A stretch of DNA of 51,157 bases, from NCBI GenBank assembly GCA_028285265.1, contig JANQPX010000064.1, positions 1-51,157 of the forward strand. Direction: 5' to 3'. The notes under the pieces are model-generated. The model saw only the letters and a program-made list of their open reading frames with translations. It searched no databases and had not been told where the DNA came from. This DNA comes from Geminicoccaceae bacterium. GTDB lineage: Bacteria > Pseudomonadota > Alphaproteobacteria > Geminicoccales > Geminicoccaceae. The stretch's first letter is position 1, and every line of letters begins with the position of its first letter. The translations under genes were made by a program, and so were the position numbers. Positions 1 to 8,766 of this stretch are shown piece after piece.

Positions 1-51
1 CGGAGCTGTCCTTCCAAGGCATCGACACCTCCAGCTAAAAAGCTAAAGGTG

Positions 52-113
52 TTACCCATGTCTCCGGAACGAAATGTCACCTATGTCTCAAGTCGGGCAG
101 ATTACCCATCTCT
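52..113. repeat. three direct repeats with an exact 25-bp period
   Basis: The 12-mers TTACCCATGTCT (52-63), TCACCTATGTCT (77-88) and TTACCCATCTCT (102-113) recur every 25 bp. Short reading frames that end just upstream (near 36-44) may be the tail of a gene entering from the left. Regularly spaced repeats after an ORF end resemble transposase-binding arrays at the ends of some insertion sequences; from memory, IS481-type elements carry similar text. No transposase is in the window, so the assignment is an inference. Confidence 0.45.
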
Positions 114-199
114 AATCCCGCTAACAGCTTGAATGGTAACGCCATTTTCGGGGTTCGAAGTCTTGTTTCCCGCCACCAGGCTACTTTGCTGGAGCTCAG

Positions 200-478
200 T
201 CAACGCCTGCTTTCCTCAAGGACCAAAGCCGCCATGCGATAGAAACCGTGGGCCATCTTGGTAAACGGTGTCAGCAGGAAGAAGGCGAGAACCGCACCGA
301 GATGGAGGGCGAGCAGGGTTGGCATGAGGACTGTCGCTCCAAGCCAGTAGAGCACCAAGCCGCTCACGGCCAGGAAGAACAGCAGGAGGATGAATGCCAT
401 CTCGCCGCCAAAGGCGTTAGCGTCTCCCAAGCCACGCTTGTCGTCTTCGGAGTTGGGCGATGGTCGTTGTTGACACCT
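200..478 (-). pseudogene. C-terminal remnant of a TcuB/CitB-like membrane Fe-S protein
   Basis: The last ~90 residues of a TcuB (CitB)-type tricarballylate/citrate utilisation protein can be read on the minus strand. They run from a PSPNSED segment through GDANAFGGEMAF, a hydrophobic helix, then HLGAVLAFFLLTPFTKMAHG and YRMAAL. In the family this is the final part of the cytochrome-b-like membrane domain, which passes electrons during oxidation of tricarballylate-like acids. The frame stays open only to about 523 and upstream residues do not look like the family. The rest of the protein, including its ferredoxin part, and its TcuA partner are absent. The only usable start is an internal TTG at 430, so this is probably a decayed piece left by a rearrangement. 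Confidence 0.6.
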
Positions 479-640
479 GCGTATTCGTCGCGAGCATGCT
501 GAGAAGCAGAGCTGGCGAATTCACAGACGATCAGCTCATCCAGTCCCTGGAACCAACAGCTCGTTAGAGCGAACTCCAATCGTTTGTGATCGGAATTCGT
601 TCTATCTCTTTGATTGTCCGCATTCTGATCGGAAGAAACG

Positions 641-1465
641 CTAGTTGATGAAGAAATTGACGGGACCTGTAAGCAGTGAGGGCGGGATTGTTTCCTTCAT
701 CGCCGGCAGGCCTGCGAATACGGGCCCGCCTTTTAAGACGAAGTCCGTGAGTACGGGGGCGATGACCTGGGCTCCTGCCTCATGGGCAATGAGCATGCCG
801 GCGAGCGCGTCCCAGCAGTTCAGGTGCTGTTCGTAATAAAATTGAGCAACACCTTCGGCGACCTGTGCGAGGCCGATGGCCGCCGAGCCAAGTCGGCGAT
901 AGTCGATGCCGGCGTCGGAGAGCTTGCGGATTAGGTTGAGGTGATCCTCTAACGGCGTGCGTCGAGAGACGCCTAGAATGGCAAGGGCCTGGCTCAGGTC
1001 AGGGGGCTCGGCAATGCCGATCGGCACATCATTGCGGAAAGCTCCGGCGCGGTACTGGGCATGGTATAAGGCGTCATTGGGTGGATCGTAGATGACACCG
1101 AGGCGAACGACACGATCACGAACATAGGCGATCGAGATACCCCAACAGGGCAGTCCCCGCATGAAGTTCGCGGTTCCATCGATGGGATCGACGACCCAGT
1201 AGCCAGCAGCACCAACGGCGCGTCCGGTTTCTTCACCGACGAACCCGTCATCGGGAAACTGTTGTTGCAGCGCCGATCTGATCTTGAGTTCGAGCTCTTT
1301 GTCCGCCTCGGTGACAAAGTCCTGCGGATTTTTCATGTCAATTCGCAGGCTGGCTCGATTGGCTGCATAATCAAGCGCCAATCGCCCAGCTTCACGCGCA
1401 GCCGTCATCGCGGCATCTAGGCGCTCATCCAACGCCGATCCCTCAGGTGGCGAGGCCTTGGTCAT
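641..1465 (-). CDS. inositol monophosphatase family phosphatase
   Basis: A 274-residue member of the IMPase/FIG superfamily of Mg-dependent phosphatases, which remove phosphate from inositol phosphates, histidinol phosphate, PAP or sugar bisphosphates. The metal-site motifs are complete: GEE at 77-79, DPIDGT at 93-98 and WD at 218-219. There is no signal peptide, so it should act in the cytoplasm. It is the last gene of the ABC-importer operon, and its start overlaps the stop of the lacI-type gene by an ATGA, which implies translational coupling. Beside a double GDPD protein and an inositol-catabolism locus, dephosphorylation of inositol phosphate to myo-inositol is the most economical guess. 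Histidinol-phosphate or PAP phosphatase activity cannot be excluded from motifs. Confidence 0.85.
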   Translation of the reverse strand: MTKASPPEGSALDERLDAAMTAAREAGRLALDYAANRASLRIDMKNPQDFVTEADKELELKIRSALQQQFPDDGFVGEETGRAVGAAGYWVVDPIDGTANFMRGLPCWGISIAYVRDRVVRLGVIYDPPNDALYHAQYRAGAFRNDVPIGIAEPPDLSQALAILGVSRRTPLEDHLNLIRKLSDAGIDYRRLGSAAIGLAQVAEGVAQFYYEQHLNCWDALAGMLIAHEAGAQVIAPVLTDFVLKGGPVFAGLPAMKETIPPSLLTGPVNFFIN

Positions 1466-2475
1466 GACGTGGTGTCACGCTGCACCAGCTCGACCGGCAC
1501 CACCTCGACCCGCGCATCGGCATCGGGGTTGTTGATGCGATCGATCAGGAGGGAGACGGCGGCGCTGGCCAGCTGATCCACCGGCTGGCTGATCGTTGTC
1601 AGCCTGGCGAAGCTCCACCCAGATTGCGGAATGTCGTCATAGCCGATCAGCTGCAGATCCTTTGGTACAGTGAGGGCGTACTCGGTGACCAGCGCGTCGA
1701 GAAAGCCGAGCGCCATGTAATCCGTCGGGCAAAAGACGCCTGTGTTTCGACGTCGGCGCTCGATGAAACGTGCTGCCGTCGACTGGCCGCCCTCATAGGT
1801 CTGCAGGTCACCGTCGAACATCGTGACTTCAAGCCCGGCATCATCAGCTCCGTCGCGAAAGCCACGGATTCGGGACTCGATCGAATAAGACCGGCGCGAG
1901 GGCCTCAGGGCAACTAGGTCCTTGCATCCGGCGTCGATCAAGGCTTCCGCAGCCAGCCGGCCGCCGCGCAGATTGTCGACGGAGACGCGGTCGACAAAAG
2001 CGTTATCAACCTCCTTGTTGACCAGGACCAGAGGCGTTCCATTGCGGACACATTCGGCGCAGATCTCGGTGGGTGGTGCATCAGATGTTACGACCACGCC
2101 CGATAGGCTGTAGTGCAGCAGCAGGTGGACGATTTCGGCCGTGCTGAAGTTCTCGTCGCTCGGGAACAGGAGTGGCCGGTAGCCATTCGCCACCAATTCC
2201 CTAGCGAGGGAATCGATCTGGGCGGCGCGAAACGGATTGTCGAGATCGGCGACGATCAGGCCGACCAGGTCGGACCGCCTGTTCGACAGGCCCTTGGCCA
2301 GATGGTTGACGCGATAGCCGAGCGCGTCGGCCGCCCGGATCACCTTCGCGCGCGTGGCCTTGGAGATGCTAGCCCCCGGCGTGAACGCGCGCGAGACAGC
2401 CGATCGGGAGACGCCCGCCTGCCTGGCGACGTCATAGGATGTCGCGCGCCGCTGCATCTGTGGGTCGTTGGTCAC
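1462..2475 (-). CDS. LacI-family transcriptional repressor of the importer/GDPD operon
   Basis: A 337-residue LacI/GalR protein. An N-terminal helix-turn-helix (SYDVARQAGVSRSAVSRAF) and hinge are followed by a periplasmic-binding-protein-like effector domain (VGLIVADLDNPF near residue 70, GYDDIPQSGW near 270). It probably binds a sugar- or polyol-type effector and represses its own operon. The palindrome at 8641-8656, upstream of the first gene of the operon, is the obvious candidate operator. The start is GTG and overlaps the GDPD stop as GTGA, and its stop overlaps the next gene, so it is translated as part of the operon. A repressor encoded inside the operon it controls gives autoregulation. 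Its predicted site differs from that of the second LacI protein at 14.7 kb. Confidence 0.88.
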   Translation of the reverse strand: MTNDPQMQRRATSYDVARQAGVSRSAVSRAFTPGASISKATRAKVIRAADALGYRVNHLAKGLSNRRSDLVGLIVADLDNPFRAAQIDSLARELVANGYRPLLFPSDENFSTAEIVHLLLHYSLSGVVVTSDAPPTEICAECVRNGTPLVLVNKEVDNAFVDRVSVDNLRGGRLAAEALIDAGCKDLVALRPSRRSYSIESRIRGFRDGADDAGLEVTMFDGDLQTYEGGQSTAARFIERRRRNTGVFCPTDYMALGFLDALVTEYALTVPKDLQLIGYDDIPQSGWSFARLTTISQPVDQLASAAVSLLIDRINNPDADARVEVVPVELVQRDTTS

Positions 2476-4019
2476 GTGGCGATACTCGTGACGTCGTCGA
2501 CCACCTGTTTGAAGAGATCAGGACGATCGAGGTTCAGATAGTCCGGCTGCAGCAGGCTTAACTCAGTCAGCCGCGCGAGATCGTGGGTCTGGTCATAGAT
2601 CATTGTCTTGATGCCATGCTCACGACAGCGCGTCATTTCGGTCAAGTCATCCTGTTTGGGATCGAACTCGATAATCTCGGGTGCGGTGTCCGCGATGGCC
2701 GCTTCGAGGGAGGCGAAATCGCAGCGCCTCGCCATCAAGCGAGCATCCGGCCCGAGTCGGCGCAGACGACGCATGACGTCAGGCATCTCCGAACCGAAGA
2801 AGCATTGCTCCAGCATGCCCTCTGTTCTCACCTCCTCCAGGACGTCCGCCGGCTCCGCCACCTTCAGCTCGATATAGAGCCCCCGGCTATAGGTCCGCGC
2901 AAGCATCAGCATCTCGGCCAGGGTTGGGATCGTCTCGCCGGTGAAATTCAGCTCGAACCAGGAACCGGCGTCCAGAGCGCGCAGGTCTTGGAGCGTCATC
3001 TCGGCGACGTAGCCGGATCCATCGGTAGTTCGGTTTACGATGTCATCATGAATGACCACCAGCATACCATCGGCTGTCGTGCGCACGTCGATCTCGACAT
3101 AGTCGAAGCCCTGACCGAAGCAAATGCGCGCGGCGGCGAGCGTATTTTCAGGTGCTACATGGTTGGCGCCTCGATGGCAGACCAAGGCGATGGGATGGGC
3201 ATCCGAAGGGCGGTAGGGTTTGATGGTCTCGGGCCGGTTGCTGCAGATCCCGAAGATTGGCATGGCGGCGAGTGCATCGAGCACGGACCGACGCTCCTCA
3301 TGCCAGGTGATGATCGGCAGATCGCGCTCAGCCGCTTCCTGCAGCAGCTTTTCCGTAATCAGTGTTTGCGGTTGGTCCGCGGCTTCGAGCCAGCAGAGAT
3401 GGATGATGTCGGCGTCACTCTCCCCAGCTGCGCGAAACGGATCGGCGCCGGCTCGAACCAGGATCGACAAGGGATAGGCGCAGCCAGCCTGGCGAAGCTC
3501 GGAGATGACGGCGCCGTCGAAGGATCCGATCACCGCCCGATCGAAGCCGCGCGCCAGAAGCTGCTGCCAAACCAGCGGTCCTGCCTTCTTCGCCTTGATC
3601 TCGATATAGAGCCCGGCGTTCAGCTCGGTCGCCAGATCGATCATGTGATCCAGCGTCAACAGGCGCCCGCCATTGTTAAGGCTGATAGCCTGAAGACCCT
3701 GCGAACTCAAAGCCGAAATGTTGGTCGCGACACCGGCCGTCACCAGGAGGTCGTCGTCATGGCTGATGATGCAAACCCCATCGGCGCTCAGCTGAACATC
3801 GATCTCCCACATGTCAGCGCCCAAGGCCGCAGCCTTTCGAAACGCTGCCTCGGTATTGTCCAGCGCATAGGCTGAAGCACCGCGATGGGCGATCGCGATA
3901 GGCGCTCTTTGGAAACGCGAGGACGGCAAACCGAGCCGCTCGTAAAGGCCGGCAACACCAATCAAAGCCGAGCGCCCGTCTCGTCGAACAGGAGCGCTCG
4001 ATCCATGTCGATCCCCCAT
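2472..4019 (-). CDS. tandem two-domain glycerophosphodiester phosphodiesterase
   Basis: Two complete GDPD (glpQ/ugpQ-type) TIM-barrel domains are fused in one chain of up to 515 residues. Domain 1 (about 40-270) has HRG at 45-47, EID at 72-74 and HDD at 87-89. Domain 2 (about 277-510) has HRG at 282-284, APENT, EID at 309-311 and HDD at 324-326, followed by NRTTDG. Both metal and acid-base motif sets are therefore intact. The family hydrolyses glycerophosphodiesters to an alcohol and glycerol 3-phosphate, or to the other monoester. No signal peptide is seen, so the substrate must be imported first. The long ATG start overlaps the ATPase gene by 58 bases. A TTG at 3963-3965, overlapping the ATPase stop as TTGA, is a likely alternative that removes 18 residues. 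Tandem fusion is unusual for GDPD enzymes and may mean two substrates. Confidence 0.87.
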   Translation of the reverse strand: MGDRHGSSAPVRRDGRSALIGVAGLYERLGLPSSRFQRAPIAIAHRGASAYALDNTEAAFRKAAALGADMWEIDVQLSADGVCIISHDDDLLVTAGVATNISALSSQGLQAISLNNGGRLLTLDHMIDLATELNAGLYIEIKAKKAGPLVWQQLLARGFDRAVIGSFDGAVISELRQAGCAYPLSILVRAGADPFRAAGESDADIIHLCWLEAADQPQTLITEKLLQEAAERDLPIITWHEERRSVLDALAAMPIFGICSNRPETIKPYRPSDAHPIALVCHRGANHVAPENTLAAARICFGQGFDYVEIDVRTTADGMLVVIHDDIVNRTTDGSGYVAEMTLQDLRALDAGSWFELNFTGETIPTLAEMLMLARTYSRGLYIELKVAEPADVLEEVRTEGMLEQCFFGSEMPDVMRRLRRLGPDARLMARRCDFASLEAAIADTAPEIIEFDPKQDDLTEMTRCREHGIKTMIYDQTHDLARLTELSLLQPDYLNLDRPDLFKQVVDDVTSIAT

Positions 4020-5020
4020 CGCACCTCATCGCCCAGAGTTGCCTTGCTGGTCGATGTCTGGATCGAGCGCAGCACGCTGCCATTCGCCAAGGTGACTTCG
4101 TAGAGGATTTCGCGTCCCTGGGACTCGATGAAGGTCACTTTGCCCGGCAATGTTGCCCCAGCATCGGGCTGGAAAAATTCAGGGCGGATACCGAGCTTCA
4201 TCGGCTTGCCGATAGCAGCGCCATTCCAGCTCGGCGGAGCATCAAGCGCGATCTCGGTATCGGCGATGGCGAAGCGTCCGTCGACCACCTGGCCATGGAG
4301 AAAGGCGATCGGCGGATTGCCGAGGAACCCTGCAACGAAGTCGGATGCCGGGTTCGCGTACATCTCCATCGGTTCGGCGACCTGAACGATCCTGCCCTCA
4401 TTCATAATCGCGATCCGATCGCACATGCTCATCGCCTCGACCTGATCATGGGTGACCAGGACGGCGGTGATACCGGTCTCCTGCTGGATGCGGCGGATCT
4501 CCGAGCGCATCTCGAGGCGCAGCCTGGCGTCCAGATTGGCGAGCGGCTCATCGAGCAGCAGCACATCGGGCTCGCGAACCAGCGCTCGCGCCAAGGCAAC
4601 CCGCTGCTGCTGGCCGCCGGAGAGCTGGGCTGGCCTGCGGTCGAGCAGCTGCTCGATATGGACGAGCGCCGCCATGTCCTCGACCTTGCGCTTGATTTCG
4701 GCAGCGCTCTCCTTTCGAATCATCAGCGGGAAGGCGATGTTGTCGAAGACCGTCATATGCGGATAGAGGGCGTAGGACTGGAAGACCACGCCGACATTTC
4801 GCTGCTGGGAGGGCACATTGCTGACATCGCGTTCGCCAAAGAGAATGCGGCCGCCATTTACCCGATGGATGCCGCAGATGGCAAAAAGCGTGGTCGACTT
4901 GCCACAGCCGCTTGGTCCGAGCAACGCCATCATCTCAGCGTCCCGGATGTCGAGATCCATCTGATCGATGACCGTGAGCGGGCCGAAAGTCTTGGTGAAC
5001 TGATCGAGCTGGATGCGCAT
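3962..5020 (-). CDS. sugar-type ABC importer ATPase (UgpC/MalK class)
   Basis: A 352-residue CUT1-class ATPase that powers the importer encoded by the next three genes upstream. Walker A is GPSGCGKS at 35-42, the signature LSGGQ at 133-137 and Walker B ends in DEP at 157-159. A C-terminal TOBE-like regulatory domain follows from about residue 240. Its start (4018-5020 boundary at 5020) touches the stop of the preceding permease gene, and its stop overlaps the GDPD gene, so all are one transcript. UgpC, MalK and MsmK proteins share this architecture, so the substrate cannot be read from the ATPase. Context, with a phosphodiesterase and a phosphatase, favours a phosphorylated or phosphodiester substrate. 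Confidence 0.92.
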   Translation of the reverse strand: MRIQLDQFTKTFGPLTVIDQMDLDIRDAEMMALLGPSGCGKSTTLFAICGIHRVNGGRILFGERDVSNVPSQQRNVGVVFQSYALYPHMTVFDNIAFPLMIRKESAAEIKRKVEDMAALVHIEQLLDRRPAQLSGGQQQRVALARALVREPDVLLLDEPLANLDARLRLEMRSEIRRIQQETGITAVLVTHDQVEAMSMCDRIAIMNEGRIVQVAEPMEMYANPASDFVAGFLGNPPIAFLHGQVVDGRFAIADTEIALDAPPSWNGAAIGKPMKLGIRPEFFQPDAGATLPGKVTFIESQGREILYEVTLANGSVLRSIQTSTSKATLGDEVRWGIDMDRALLFDETGARL

Positions 5021-5847
5021 CAGCCTTTGGTCCCCCCGCCATAGATGCTCATGAGTTTTTTCTGGAAGAAGAAGAACAGAATGATCACAGGAAGCACGTA
5101 GAACACGCCCACCGACTTGAAGAGCGCCATGTCGAAATTGTTGTCGTCGAAGATCAGTGCGGCGAGATAGACCGAGAGCACCTGCACCTTGTTATCGGGG
5201 GCCAGGACCTGGGGGAGGATGAACTCCGACCATCCCGCCAGAAAGGAGAAGATGCCGAGGGCGACGATGGCGGGACGGACCTGCGGCAACACCAGCTTTC
5301 GCCAGACGGTGAAGCGGCTTGCCCCATCCTGGATGCCCGCCATCTCAATCTCCCAGGGCACGGTGTCGTAAAAGCCCTTCATGATCCAGATGCCCAAGGG
5401 CAATTCGAGCGAGGCCTTCACCAGGATGACGCCGATCAGCGTGTTGTAGAGCCCAACCATCTGCAGGATCAGAAAGATCGCGATGATTAGAGTGATCGTG
5501 GGAAAGGCATGCAGCACCATGACCCCAGCGAGAAAGAAGGCGCGGAACGGCACGTTCAGGCGGGAAAGCGCGTAGCCCGCGGTCGAGGAGACGGTGAGAA
5601 CGATCAGGGTCGTGGAGCCTGCGAAGACGAAGGTGTTGAAGGTGGCGAGCCAGATCGACGGGCGGCCCGGCAAGGTGCTCCAGAGAAAGCGCCAGTGTTC
5701 GCCCGTGAACTCGTTTGGGATCATTGAGCCCGGCGGTGCGTTGGTGACCGTGTCGACGAAGAGAAAGGTGTACATCAGCACCAGTGGCACGGTCAGGAGC
5801 CCCAGCACCAGGATGATCGGCCAGCTTCGGTAGTTCTCTGTCGCCAT
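5020..5847 (-). CDS. ABC importer permease, UgpE/MalG type
   Basis: A 275-residue inner-membrane subunit with about six hydrophobic segments. The first lies at residues 9-29 (IILVLGLLTVPLVLMYTFLF) and others around 72-150. The EAA coupling loop is visible as EMAGIQDGAS followed by LVLPQVRPAI. It pairs with the larger permease encoded immediately upstream (3-base gap) to form the channel of a CUT1 importer. Its stop is at the ATPase start, consistent with coupled translation. Assignment to the family is firm; the substrate is inferred only from the operon. Confidence 0.9.
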   Translation of the reverse strand: MATENYRSWPIILVLGLLTVPLVLMYTFLFVDTVTNAPPGSMIPNEFTGEHWRFLWSTLPGRPSIWLATFNTFVFAGSTTLIVLTVSSTAGYALSRLNVPFRAFFLAGVMVLHAFPTITLIIAIFLILQMVGLYNTLIGVILVKASLELPLGIWIMKGFYDTVPWEIEMAGIQDGASRFTVWRKLVLPQVRPAIVALGIFSFLAGWSEFILPQVLAPDNKVQVLSVYLAALIFDDNNFDMALFKSVGVFYVLPVIILFFFFQKKLMSIYGGGTKG

Positions 5848-5849
5848 TG

Positions 5850-7160
5850 TCAGTCCTCGATCCGTGGAGGTGCGACGAGGGATTTGAAATCGAACAGCCG
5901 GAGATAGAGGAGCGATAAAACGACGCCGATGACCACAAGCACCAGGGCCAGAGCCGCGCCATAGCCATATTCGAGATTGCCGGCGTAGTTGTTGAGTGCG
6001 GTCATATAGGCATCCAGCGCCCAGACCCTGGTGGCGCCGCCCGGCCCGCCCTCCGTCGCCAGAAAAATATACTCGAACGAGGTGAGCAAAGAGAGCGTTT
6101 GATAGCAGGTGATAAAGAGAATCGGCCAGCGCAGCTGGGGGAGAATGATGTGGCGGATCTGTTGCCAGCGGCTGGCGCCGTCGACTTCGCTTGCGTGAAA
6201 CAGCGTGACCGGGATCGCCTTGATCGCGGATGAGAAGATCAGCATGCCCATCGACGCGCCGACGAACCCATTGATCAGGACAACGAAGACCCAGGCATTG
6301 ATCGGCGCGTTCAGCATCCAGTTACGAGGCGCAAAGCCCATGGGCTCCAGAAGGGCGGAGAGGAAGCCCGTGTCCCAAACAAGCCATTTCCAGAGCAGCA
6401 CGTAGAGGACAGGCGGCGAAATGCGCGGCAGCAGCCACATGGCCCGAAAGAACCCGGCCGGACGCTCCGGCATGTAGTGGGTCGAAATCGCGAGGACCAG
6501 GGCGAAGCCGGTGTTGAACAGGACAAGCGTGGTGAAGACGTAGATCAGCGTGTTGACGAAGGTCCGGCGCGTATCCGGGAGCGAGAACATGCGCCTGAAA
6601 TTGTCGGTGGTCCACGTCCAGCCGGTATAGGTCGCATGGGTCACCGCTTCTTGCTGGGCGGCATTCAACTCATGGCCGAGATCGGCGACCGCGTCGAAGA
6701 GTTGGTCCGTCGTCTCGAAGCGCGCATTGACAATCGATCGTTCAAAGGCGCCGGCGATCTTCTTGATCGCACGCGTGCCGCGCGGGCGGTTGTCGAGATC
6801 CTTGATGGTCCGTTCGACGTCGCGGCGATTACCGAAGTTTTGGTCCAGATGTTTCGATCTCAGTTCGTTGATAAGGGCTTTGTCGGTATCGTCCGCCGCC
6901 AGCGCTTCGAGCCCGCGCTCGTCGATGGTGTAGATCTTTTCTGCGAGCGCATCAGCGAGATCCGCTTCGCCATAGCGCTCCTTCAAGACGCGCATCGACG
7001 ACGACGTGATCTGATAAGCACCGCCGGTGATCCCGGTCGCCGTGCCCATATTGGTGAAGCCGAAGACGCCGGTCAGGATCACCGGGGTGACGAAAAACAG
7101 GACGACAAAGATCAGCGCCGGCGCCAGCAGGACGAGGCCGAGCGTACGCGAGCTGTTCAT
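5850..7160 (-). CDS. ABC importer permease with a long N-terminal insertion, UgpA/MalF type
   Basis: A 436-residue permease; typical UgpA-type subunits are near 300. After a first membrane helix (residues about 9-32) there is an insertion of about 140 mostly hydrophilic, helical residues, roughly 35-170, before the next motif TYTGWTWTTDNFRRMF. The remaining helices follow, with the EAA loop EVDGASRWQQIRH and ILPQLRWPI. MalF has a comparable periplasmic P2 domain that contacts its binding protein, so this insertion may play the same part. That is an inference, since the two sequences are not visibly related. The gene lies between the binding-protein gene (72-base gap) and the second permease gene. 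Confidence 0.88.
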   Translation of the reverse strand: MNSSRTLGLVLLAPALIFVVLFFVTPVILTGVFGFTNMGTATGITGGAYQITSSSMRVLKERYGEADLADALAEKIYTIDERGLEALAADDTDKALINELRSKHLDQNFGNRRDVERTIKDLDNRPRGTRAIKKIAGAFERSIVNARFETTDQLFDAVADLGHELNAAQQEAVTHATYTGWTWTTDNFRRMFSLPDTRRTFVNTLIYVFTTLVLFNTGFALVLAISTHYMPERPAGFFRAMWLLPRISPPVLYVLLWKWLVWDTGFLSALLEPMGFAPRNWMLNAPINAWVFVVLINGFVGASMGMLIFSSAIKAIPVTLFHASEVDGASRWQQIRHIILPQLRWPILFITCYQTLSLLTSFEYIFLATEGGPGGATRVWALDAYMTALNNYAGNLEYGYGAALALVLVVIGVVLSLLYLRLFDFKSLVAPPRIED

Positions 7161-7232
7161 CGACGGATGTCCATCGGATCGATGTTGCGGGATGGGGACA
7201 AGCCGGCCCTGGCCTGCCCCCGTCCGTGCTGG

Positions 7233-8588
7233 CTAGCGGATGGTGATGTTGTCGCCAAGCGTCGCGGTCAGCTCCGCCTCGACGTCCTTGACCGCTTCAG
7301 CCACCGACTTCTGACCGGTCCAGGAGGCTTCGAGCCCGCCCCACATGATCTCCCAATACTGGCCAAAGTTCACGTTATTGGGCATGGCGGACGCCTCCGG
7401 CAGCAGCCGCTCGGTCGCCTCGCGCGCCCAGCGGTCACCGGCATAGAGATCCACAGAAGACTGCGCCTTGGAAATACCGAGATGCGCTGATTTGATCGCG
7501 TGCAGGGTGTTGATGCGCGGCTCGGATGCGATGGTGATCAGCTCGGCGGCGACGGCGATCGCATCGTCGTCATCCTGCTTGGTGACCAGATAGACCAGCG
7601 GATGGGTGATGGTGTTCGCATCGCCATCGCCGTCGCCTGCCGGGATCAGCGAAAATTGAATGTTGCCGAAGAAGTCATCGAGGCCTTCCTTGGTGGTGTA
7701 GCGCGCATAGTGCCAGGTGCCGCCATGCCAGAGACCAGCCTTGCCGTTGGCGACCTCATTGTACCATTGGTCCCAGGGCGTGCCGATGTGGTTCTTCCTG
7801 GTCACACCTGCGTCGACCGCATCGACGAAGAACTGATAGAATTTCTCCATCGCCGCCCGGTCGAACACCAGCTTGCTGTCTTCCTCGATCACGCCGCCGA
7901 AGGACAGGTAGAACTGCCAATAGTCCGGGCCGTTGGAAACGCGCGGATAGAAGCCGTAGCCCGCCTCGACCAGGCCGGCATCCTGCATCTTCTTGGCGTC
8001 TTCGATGACATTTTGCAGCGTATATTCGCCCGACTGCACCTTGCCCGGAAGCGCATCGATGTCCGCATCCGAATAGCCGATGCCACGCATATGCTCCTTC
8101 CAGAAAAAGAAGGGACGCGACTCGGCGTCCTGCGGCAGGCCGTAGACGATGCCCTCGAAGGACGAGATCTCGATCAGATTGTCGTAGATGTCGTTCACCG
8201 GCCAGGCGTCGAGGTCGATATAATCCTCGATCGGCACGATCAAACCTGACTGCGCCCACGGTCCGATGTCCTCATGGCCTGTTACGACGATGTTCGGCGC
8301 GTCGCCGGACTCGGCAGACAGGGTCACGCCCTGCTTGAACTCCTCCCAGCCGTCATAGGACTTGCCCTCGACGGTGATGTTCAGCTCCTCGCCGCGAATC
8401 GCCGCTTCCTGCTCGAGAAGGTCGGCCGCGATCTTGATCGCATCGATCCGATAGTGATCCTGCGGCCCGCTGCCGCCGGCCCAGACCGTGATGTTCACGT
8501 CCTGGGCGAGAGCGCCGCCGGCCCCGACAAACCCTGCCATGAGCAGAGCGATCGATGTTGTTTGTAGATAGTGCTTAACGTTCAGCAT
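7233..8588 (-). CDS. ABC importer periplasmic solute-binding protein (UgpB/MalE class)
   Basis: A 451-residue extracellular solute-binding protein (family 1 type). A signal peptide is clear: MLNVKHYLQ, a hydrophobic stretch, then GGALAQ with likely cleavage before DVNITVWAGGSG. The mature protein would be about 422 residues in the periplasm. It is the first gene of the minus-strand operon, preceded by GAGGGGAAACGGGG next to the ATG, and by the palindrome at 8641-8656. It delivers ligand to the two permeases encoded downstream. Relatives bind maltose, glycerol 3-phosphate, glycerophosphodiesters or oligosaccharides; the operon suggests an inositol- or glycerol-containing phosphodiester, which is not proven. 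Confidence 0.9.
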   Translation of the reverse strand: MLNVKHYLQTTSIALLMAGFVGAGGALAQDVNITVWAGGSGPQDHYRIDAIKIAADLLEQEAAIRGEELNITVEGKSYDGWEEFKQGVTLSAESGDAPNIVVTGHEDIGPWAQSGLIVPIEDYIDLDAWPVNDIYDNLIEISSFEGIVYGLPQDAESRPFFFWKEHMRGIGYSDADIDALPGKVQSGEYTLQNVIEDAKKMQDAGLVEAGYGFYPRVSNGPDYWQFYLSFGGVIEEDSKLVFDRAAMEKFYQFFVDAVDAGVTRKNHIGTPWDQWYNEVANGKAGLWHGGTWHYARYTTKEGLDDFFGNIQFSLIPAGDGDGDANTITHPLVYLVTKQDDDDAIAVAAELITIASEPRINTLHAIKSAHLGISKAQSSVDLYAGDRWAREATERLLPEASAMPNNVNFGQYWEIMWGGLEASWTGQKSVAEAVKDVEAELTATLGDNITIR

Positions 8589-8640
8589 CCCCGTTTCCCC
8601 TCTTCCGAATCGGCGTGTTGGCTATCATCGATGGTCTTTT

Positions 8641-8656
8641 TTGCACGCGCGTGCAA
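8641..8656. promoter_or_regulatory. LacI-type operator palindrome of the importer/GDPD operon
   Basis: TTGCACGCGCGTGCAA is a perfect 16-bp palindrome with the central CG typical of LacI/GalR operators. It lies 53 bases upstream of the binding-protein start and 110 bases from the divergent MetE-like start. The LacI-type protein encoded at 1462-2475 is the natural candidate ligand. The half-site differs from the two operators in the iol region, so the two repressors should not cross-regulate strongly. Confidence 0.72.
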
Positions 8657-8766
8657 CAATTCTATGACAACGACGGATACAGTCAATCTCCGGCAGGTTC
8701 GCGTTTCTTCATGGAAGGATTGCCACGGTTCGCATGGCCCCACCTAAAGGGAGGTATCGAAAAGTC

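Noticed and set aside
2583..3875. 430-residue open frame opposite the GDPD gene
   Set aside because: It is antisense to a gene with two sets of intact catalytic motifs; its own translation shows no domain and follows from GC-rich codon use.
6477..7490. 337-residue open frame opposite the long permease
   Set aside because: It is rich in Arg, Asp and Gly with no family motif and spans the junction of two real minus-strand genes.
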